64,000 bases of DNA, taken from Dorea_D hominis. Its GTDB lineage: Bacteria > Bacillota > Clostridia > Lachnospirales > Lachnospiraceae. A program made the position numbers and the translations under genes. The stretch is from NCBI RefSeq assembly GCF_014287705.1, contig NZ_JACOOY010000001.1, positions 124,001-188,000 on the forward strand, written 5' to 3'. Numbering within the stretch: position 1 is the first letter of the stretch; every line of letters begins with the position of its first letter. The notes under the pieces are model-generated. The model searched no databases, was not told the origin of the DNA, and saw only the letters and a list, made by a program, of their open reading frames with translations. This document shows positions 58,359 through 64,000 of the stretch, piece after piece.

Positions 58359-60701
58359 TTACCCCGTCGTTCTTTCAATATCGATCACGCCCTCGATCTG
58401 GCGCAGTTTCTTCACAATATGCTCTAATTCGTCTCTGCCATGAACAATAAATCCTGTCTCGATCGTCGCAGTTCCCTGCTTGCTTGTACGCACATTCATA
58501 GATTTGACATCCACATCTGCCTCTGTAAAGATCTTGGACATCTCCATTAAAAATCCCTGTCTGTCATGTGCATACATCTTGATCTCTGCAAGGTACTGTC
58601 CGGTCGCTTCCTGTGTAACGTCACTTTCCCATTCAGCATCAATCAGTCTTGCACGTTCAGATTCTGTCAGATGAATCATATTGATACAGTCTGTCCTGTG
58701 GATAGATAATCCTCTTCCGCGTGTAACAAAACCAACAATCTCATCACCCGGAACCGGATTACAGCATCTGGAAAAGCGGACTGCAACATCATCTATCCCC
58801 TTAACCACAATTCCACTCTTGGATTTGGCAATGTGCACTTTATTCTTGGACGCTTCCGCAACCTTCTCCAGTACACTCTCATCGGTAAGCTCCTGCTTGT
58901 GTTCCTTACTGTATTCTTCTACCAGTCGATTTACAACCTGTCCTTCTTTTAGGCCTCCATGACCAATCGCCGCAAGCACAGAATCCCAATCTTTAAAACC
59001 ATATTTTCTCTGTACCGTCTCTTGGTATTTCATATTCGTAATATGGGAAACATTGATGGATTTGGCTTTGCAGTAAGCAACGATCATCTCTTTTCCTTTG
59101 ATGATATTGCTCTCTTTAAACTCCTTCTTGAACCATTGATTGATCTTGTTCTTCGCCTGTGTACTCTTAACGATATTCAGCCAGTCACGACTCGGTCCTT
59201 TGGAGTTCTGGGATGTCAGTATCTCAATACGGTCACCGTTCTGGATCTTATAGTCTATATTTACAAGTTTACCGTTGACTCTGGCACCGACCATCTTATT
59301 ACCGACAGCACTATGAATCGCATAAGCGAAATCAATCGGTGTTGATCCGTTCGGAAGGTTTTTGACATCTCCCTGCGGTGTAAAGCAATAAACATCTTCC
59401 GCAAACAGATCCAGATCTCCTTTGATCAGATTCAAGAACTCTCTGTTATCTGACATATCTCTCTGCCATTCCAGAATCTGACGAAGCCAGCTTAACTTCT
59501 CTTCTTCCTGTGCCTCCACACTCTTCTTGCCATCATTGGATTCCTTATATTTCCAGTGTGCTGCGATACCATACTCTGCTGTCTTATGCATCTCAACCGT
59601 ACGGATCTGTATCTCAAATGGCTGTCCCACAGAACTCATCAGTGTCGTATGTAGAGACTGGTACATGTTTGGTTTTGGCATTGCAATATAATCCTTGAAA
59701 CGTCCCGGAATCGGTGTGTACATCTCATGGATGACACCGAGCGCCGCATAACAGTCCTTCACAGAATCTACAATAATACGGACTGCAAACAAATCGTAGA
59801 TCTGATCTACGGTCTTGTCCTGATTGACCATCTTCTTATAAATACTGAAGAAATGCTTGACACGTCCGTTCACTTCACATTTGATATTGGCATTCTTCAT
59901 ATGTGTCGATACTTCCTGAACGATCTGATCTACAAATTCTTCACGTTCTGTTTTTCTTGCATTGATCTGATTCACCAGATCAAAAAAGACTTCCGGCTGT
60001 GAATATTTGAGTGCCAGGTCATCCAGCTCAGTCTTGATCTTGGAAATACCAAGTCTCTGGGCGATTGGTGCATATATATCCATCGTCTCTTTTGCTTTTT
60101 CCTTCTGCTTTGCAGGAGTCATAAACTGCAGTGTCCGCATGTTATGCAGACGGTCAGCCAATTTGATAATGATAACACGGATGTCTTTTGCCATGGCAAG
60201 AAACATCTTACGGAGATTCTCCGCCTGTACTTCCAGTTTATCGGAAGAATAGGATAATCGTCCGAGTTTTGTAACTCCATCTACAAGAAGTGCTACTTCA
60301 TCTCCAAATTCACGTTTGATATCTTCTTCTGTATATTTTGTATCCTCTACGACATCATGTAACATTCCTGCTGCAATCGTCTCTTTATCCATCTCCAGAT
60401 TTGCCAGAATGATCGCAACCCAGAGCGGATGCACAATATACGGTTCTCCGGACTTACGGCACTGGTCTCCGTGTGCCTCTTTCGCCAGAGCATATGCTTT
60501 TTCAATCATACTGACATCCGTAGACGGATGGTACTTCCGGATACGGGCAATTAACATGTCATACAGCTCGTCCGGGTTCTCATACTCACCCGGCTTCTTA
60601 ATCCCATGACCATCCACAACATCCAGCCCTTTTGTAAGATCTTTTGTAAGAGTGCTTGCCGCAATCTTATTATCCAATGACTCATACGTTGTCTTTGACA
60701 T
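58359..60701 (-). CDS. relA: Bifunctional (p)ppGpp synthetase/hydrolase
   Basis: A 780-residue long RSH protein (Rel). The hydrolase HD domain (HDVVEDTKY about residue 115, KLADRLHNMRTL) and the synthetase domain (RFKDYIAMPKPNMYQSLHT) both look intact. A TGS domain, zinc-finger region (SRCCNPVPGDEIVGFVTRGRG) and C-terminal ACT domain follow. It sets the stringent-response alarmone level. AAGGAGG precedes the ATG; apt lies 63 bp upstream. Confidence 0.97.
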   Translation of the reverse strand: MSKTTYESLDNKIAASTLTKDLTKGLDVVDGHGIKKPGEYENPDELYDMLIARIRKYHPSTDVSMIEKAYALAKEAHGDQCRKSGEPYIVHPLWVAIILANLEMDKETIAAGMLHDVVEDTKYTEEDIKREFGDEVALLVDGVTKLGRLSYSSDKLEVQAENLRKMFLAMAKDIRVIIIKLADRLHNMRTLQFMTPAKQKEKAKETMDIYAPIAQRLGISKIKTELDDLALKYSQPEVFFDLVNQINARKTEREEFVDQIVQEVSTHMKNANIKCEVNGRVKHFFSIYKKMVNQDKTVDQIYDLFAVRIIVDSVKDCYAALGVIHEMYTPIPGRFKDYIAMPKPNMYQSLHTTLMSSVGQPFEIQIRTVEMHKTAEYGIAAHWKYKESNDGKKSVEAQEEEKLSWLRQILEWQRDMSDNREFLNLIKGDLDLFAEDVYCFTPQGDVKNLPNGSTPIDFAYAIHSAVGNKMVGARVNGKLVNIDYKIQNGDRIEILTSQNSKGPSRDWLNIVKSTQAKNKINQWFKKEFKESNIIKGKEMIVAYCKAKSINVSHITNMKYQETVQRKYGFKDWDSVLAAIGHGGLKEGQVVNRLVEEYSKEHKQELTDESVLEKVAEASKNKVHIAKSKSGIVVKGIDDVAVRFSRCCNPVPGDEIVGFVTRGRGLSIHRTDCINMIHLTESERARLIDAEWESDVTQEATGQYLAEIKMYAHDRQGFLMEMSKIFTEADVDVKSMNVRTSKQGTATIETGFIVHGRDELEHIVKKLRQIEGVIDIERTTG

Positions 60702-60764
60702 ATTAACGCCTCCTTCCTCTGATTTCTCTTTCCTTTATCTGTCTGTTCTACCTTATATTACGGA

Positions 60765-61289
60765 TTACTTGCCCGGATAGCAGATTACAGACTCTACGTC
60801 ATATCCTTTCAGACGCTCACGGCCTTTGAGTCCTGCCAGTTCCATCAGGAATACTGCTTTCACTACAACACCGCCAAGTCCTTCGACCAGCTTGACCATC
60901 GCTTCATTCGTTCCTCCTGTTGCAATAAGATCGTCAATGATCACAACTTTTTGCCCTGGTTTAATCGCATCTCTGTGCATCTCCAGTTCGGCGCTTCCAT
61001 ATTCAAGATCATACTTGATTCCTATGGTCTCGCATGGTAATTTGCCTTTTTTGCGGATTGGCACGAATGGCTTGTGTAAATTATATGCAATCGGAACACC
61101 GAAAATAAACCCCCTGGATTCCGGTCCGACAACGATATCAAAATCTAATTCTTTTAACTTCTCCTGCATCAGATCAATTGCCAGATGCAGTCCGTCTGCG
61201 TCCTGTAACACACTTGTTACATCACGGAAGATGATACCTTCTTCCGGAAAATCCTCAATACTTCTTACATATTCTTCTATCTGTTTCAT
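60765..61289 (-). CDS. apt: Adenine phosphoribosyltransferase
   Basis: A 174-residue purine salvage enzyme making AMP from adenine and PRPP. The PRPP loop VVIIDDLIATGGTNEAM is complete, and the start MKQIEEYVRSIEDFPEEG matches the family. I chose the ATG at 61289 after GGAGAAG; the frame extends 22 codons further without support. The apt-relA pair is common in Firmicutes. Confidence 0.97.
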   Translation of the reverse strand: MKQIEEYVRSIEDFPEEGIIFRDVTSVLQDADGLHLAIDLMQEKLKELDFDIVVGPESRGFIFGVPIAYNLHKPFVPIRKKGKLPCETIGIKYDLEYGSAELEMHRDAIKPGQKVVIIDDLIATGGTNEAMVKLVEGLGGVVVKAVFLMELAGLKGRERLKGYDVESVICYPGK

Positions 61290-61387
61290 AATGCATCTTC
61301 TCCGTTTCATGATAAAATACAAAATTAGTATATCATTACTTGATATGATTTTCAAATAATTCTATAGATATTCACCTATGATCCCAT

Positions 61388-63190
61388 TTACCGATAATGC
61401 ATCACTACAATCTGCAATGTTTTTCTGCCCAGATAATCGTTGATTTCCGGATAAAAGGTTGCCTGGATTGTCACCCGGCTTCTGCCGCCTGTAAGAAGCT
61501 CTGTTACTTCCTGTTTTCCATATTTTTCCTCCAGGTAACCGATAAACTTCTCTACTTCACCAAAATAAACCGCATCCAATATGACATGCTCTGCATTTTC
61601 CAGACGCATTTTCAATACATTTTTGTTGCGTCCAAGAACCCTCGCGCTGCGTATTACCAGATTTTTTTCTGCAAATACCGGCTTGGTATTACCTTTACCG
61701 AATGGCTCCAGCAATTTGATCTCATCGATAAACTTCGGCGATATCTTGGAAAATGGCAATTGCATATCAATTGTTATCTTTTCCGAAAGATCCTTCTCAC
61801 TCAGCATACATTTCTCATTCAGCCTTCTGCGCAGCTTATCGATATTCTCTACCGGAAGAGACAGTCCCGCCGCCATCTTATGTCCACCATATTTATCCAG
61901 AAGTTCTTCACACTCATGAAGTTTCTCATACATATAATAAGCTTCGATCGATCTGCCGGAGCCTTTTGCTCCTTCTTTAGCGTCCGTGATAACAAAGACT
62001 GGCCTGTAGTATTTTTCCCGGATCTTTCCTGCCACAATTCCCGCCAGACTCTCATGACATTCCGGCAGATACACTACCAGTACTTTATCTTCTTTTAATG
62101 TAGAGTGTTCTATATATTCAATCGCTTCTTTCACGGCTTTCGCAGTCAGATCTTTCCGGCTGTCATTCAGTGCCTTCAGATCTCCTGCCAGAACATCTGC
62201 CTCTTTTTTGTTCTTCGCCCGCAAAAGCTCCAGTGCGCGTTTTGCCGTATCCAGCCTTCCTCCGGCATTGAGACACGGTCCGATCACAAAACCGATATGA
62301 TAGGAATTCAGCCGCTCCTTTTCAATTCCATTGCATTCCATAAGCGAACGCATCCCCGGATTGGCAGTCCGCTTTAGCATTTCAAGACCTTCCCGCACAA
62401 AGATCCGGTTTTCATCTTCCAGATCCATCACATCACCAATCGTTGCCATTGCAACATTTTCTATAAGGTAATCGATATCATCCACATCATGTCCTGTCAC
62501 CTCATACAATGCTTCCATCAACTTGTATGCAACTGTTGCTCCGCAGATCCCCTCATAAGGATAATTGCAGTCCGGCTGTTTCGGGTCAATGACTGCATCT
62601 GCCGGCGGAAGAATATATTTTCTTTTACCTTTATAAGTCATTTCCGCAGTCTGATCTTTTTCTTCCTGTTTTTGCTCATCTTCATAAGGCACTTCATGAT
62701 GATCTGTTACGATCACAGTCATGCCAAGTTCTTTCGCATATGCGATCTCTTTCCTGGCGGCAATGCCATTGTCACAGGTGAGAATCGTATCGACTCCGGC
62801 ACTTGCTGCCCGCTCGATCAGCTCATTGCTCAGACCGTAGCCATCTGTCATACGGTTTGGAATATCATAATCCACCTCTGCTCCCAGTCCTTCCAGTCCT
62901 TCCAGTAAAATATACGTTGCATTCACACCATCGATATCATAATCTCCGATCACACGTATTTTCTTCTTATCCGCAATCTTCTCTGTCAATATGTCAATGG
63001 CTCTGTTCATATCTTTTAACAGCATGCCATCATACAGATCTGAAATCGTTCCATGAAGATACTTCTCCATCGCTTCCTCTCCTATGACATTCCGATTTCT
63101 GATCAGACTTACCAGTTGTTTACTAATATGAAATTTTTCGCTCAGTTCCTCAAACTTTGCTCCTTTGTGAAGTAATACCCAGCGTTCCAT
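61388..63190 (-). CDS. recJ: Single-stranded-DNA exonuclease RecJ
   Basis: A 600-residue DHH-family nuclease: IRVIGDYDIDGVNATYILLE (motif I), ILTCDNGIAA, VTDHHEVP (DHH) and GHKMAAGLSL in the DHHA1 domain. It degrades single-stranded DNA 5' to 3' in recombination and mismatch repair. AAAGGAG precedes the ATG. Slightly shorter at the C terminus than E. coli-type plus C-terminal domains, but all core motifs are present. Confidence 0.96.
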   Translation of the reverse strand: MERWVLLHKGAKFEELSEKFHISKQLVSLIRNRNVIGEEAMEKYLHGTISDLYDGMLLKDMNRAIDILTEKIADKKKIRVIGDYDIDGVNATYILLEGLEGLGAEVDYDIPNRMTDGYGLSNELIERAASAGVDTILTCDNGIAARKEIAYAKELGMTVIVTDHHEVPYEDEQKQEEKDQTAEMTYKGKRKYILPPADAVIDPKQPDCNYPYEGICGATVAYKLMEALYEVTGHDVDDIDYLIENVAMATIGDVMDLEDENRIFVREGLEMLKRTANPGMRSLMECNGIEKERLNSYHIGFVIGPCLNAGGRLDTAKRALELLRAKNKKEADVLAGDLKALNDSRKDLTAKAVKEAIEYIEHSTLKEDKVLVVYLPECHESLAGIVAGKIREKYYRPVFVITDAKEGAKGSGRSIEAYYMYEKLHECEELLDKYGGHKMAAGLSLPVENIDKLRRRLNEKCMLSEKDLSEKITIDMQLPFSKISPKFIDEIKLLEPFGKGNTKPVFAEKNLVIRSARVLGRNKNVLKMRLENAEHVILDAVYFGEVEKFIGYLEEKYGKQEVTELLTGGRSRVTIQATFYPEINDYLGRKTLQIVVMHYR

Positions 63191-63260
63191 CTGCTTCTCC
63201 TTTAGTTCTCTTTTTTATAAACTGCCTTCCGCTTCTGACAGTCAGATGGCAGTAAGGAAA

Positions 63261-63293
63261 CAGCCACAACCATAGGATCTATGGTCATGGCTG
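63261..63293 (-). terminator. Terminator of secF
   Basis: CAGCC..ACCATAG-ATC-CTATGGT..GGCTG forms a two-part stem on the minus strand, then TTTCCTT. It lies 26 bp after the stop codon. Confidence 0.75.
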
Positions 63294-63318
63294 CTTATGT
63301 TCTTATATCGGAACCGTA

Positions 63319-64000
63319 TTATTTTTTCTTCTTTTTGCCTCCCGTCTGTTTTGCAGGCTGTGCTTTTGCACCGATCTTCATCTTCATGACATACCACAGT
63401 GCACCTGTAATACATACAGAAGAGTAAGCACCCCATGCAACACCTACCATCAGCGGTGCAGCAAATTCTTTAATAGAACTAACACCAAGAATAAACAGGA
63501 TTGCTACCATAACAAACGTTGTCAGAGAGGTATAAATACTTCTTGTCAAAGTCTGTGTAATGCTCTTGTTTACAAGCATATCCAGATCTGCTGCTTTCTT
63601 TCTGCCACGCAGTTCTTCACGGATTCGGTCAAAGATAACGATCGTCGCGTTGATCGAATATCCAACAATTGTAAGCACTGTCGCAATAAATGTATTACCT
63701 ACAGAAATTCTTACAACACCGTAGAAGATGATTACGATTATTACATCATGTAGCAATGCAAGTACGGCACTGGTTGCAAAGCGGATATCTTTGAATCGGA
63801 ACCAGATATACAACAGCATACAGATGGCTGCAATAATAACCGCAATAACTGCATCCTGACGCATCTCACTGCTTACAGTAGAGCTGATATTCTCTGCAGT
63901 GATCTTAGATTCATCTACTTTAAAGTTATCTACCATCGCTTTGTTCAGCGCTTCACGCTGTTTTAAGCTTAATGTAACGGTCTTGATGATAATCTGTTTT
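63319..64000 (-). CDS. secF: Protein-export membrane protein SecF (5' end outside the window)
   Basis: The last 226 or so residues of SecF, open to the right edge (reading KQIIIKTVTLSLKQREALNK before MVDNFK). Five hydrophobic segments are visible. The SecF signatures VGYSINATIVIFDRIRE and LALLHDVIIVIIF are present, and the C terminus is lysine-rich. With SecD it uses the proton or sodium gradient to help finish protein export. SecD is expected just outside the window. Confidence 0.95.
   Translation of the reverse strand, partial: KQIIIKTVTLSLKQREALNKAMVDNFKVDESKITAENISSTVSSEMRQDAVIAVIIAAICMLLYIWFRFKDIRFATSAVLALLHDVIIVIIFYGVVRISVGNTFIATVLTIVGYSINATIVIFDRIREELRGRKKAADLDMLVNKSITQTLTRSIYTSLTTFVMVAILFILGVSSIKEFAAPLMVGVAWGAYSSVCITGALWYVMKMKIGAKAQPAKQTGGKKKKK

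Overview
The window looks like chromosome of a spore-forming, anaerobic, low-GC Firmicute of the family Lachnospiraceae, closest in feel to the Ruminococcus torques / Mediterraneibacter / Dorea group. This placement is inferred from protein style and gene order, not from a search. Supporting signs are BCE-type antimicrobial-peptide resistance genes, a short clostridial ThiC, T-box and TPP riboswitches, a SleB-type cortex hydrolase, a gene with a SigE-like promoter, DUF2325/DUF3793 genes and the order secF-recJ-apt-relA-MBL-hemZ-hisS-aspS. Almost every gene is on the minus strand, so transcription runs right to left. The exceptions are one sporulation-type gene (10890-12161), a MerR remnant and a tRNA-Gly.

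Layout. 1-200: edge, two dispersed repeats and terminators. 219-5260: a cupin gene and a complete BceRS-BceAB-like resistance module; this block is bracketed by inverted 64-bp repeats (98-161 and 5301-5364). 5456-6091: a SleB-like hydrolase. 6326-10593: carAB with a candidate attenuator leader. 10890-12161: a spore-type peptidoglycan-binding protein, divergent from carAB. 12295-17381: the pyrH-frr-uppS-cdsA-dxr-rseP operon for nucleotide, ribosome-recycling and envelope functions. 17468-28550: a membrane protein, a Big_2 surface protein and a three-gene sensory cluster (7TM protein, HisKA_3 kinase, NarL-type regulator) directly downstream of a 1725-residue LPKTG adhesin with a vWA domain and seven pilin-like isopeptide repeats. 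28783-37577: two ABC-2 exporters (one with a GntR/YtrA-type repressor), small enzymes, an XRE zinc-ribbon regulator, and tsf/rpsB with a structured leader. 37993-41740: ilvE, ilvN and ilvB, the last behind a T-box. 41879-49290: glycosyltransferase, dfrA/thyA, DUF2325/DUF3793, a Na/Pi transporter with PhoU domain, MarR and hom. 49553-51400: tRNA-Gly and thiC with a TPP riboswitch. 51440-64000: the aspS/hisS/hemZ/relA/apt/recJ/secF housekeeping block with an ABC-F protein at its end.

How the parts work together. Housekeeping operons for pyrimidine, branched-chain amino acid, thiamine, folate/dTMP, isoprenoid and phospholipid synthesis alternate with accessory modules for envelope sensing and surface display. 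Regulation is mostly RNA-based or one-component: terminator hairpins, a T-box, a TPP riboswitch, leader candidates for carAB and rpsB, a BceR-type operator and a YtrA-type operator. Gene decay is visible in at least three places (GNAT, MerR and cupin remnants), with a possible fourth between the NarL-type regulator and the Big_2 gene.

Most interesting candidates: the 7TM/kinase/regulator cluster attached to the giant adhesin, the inverted repeats around the Bce block, the carAB leader, and the rpsB leader whose promoter lies inside the preceding terminator. No CRISPR array, phage, insertion sequence or rRNA was seen.
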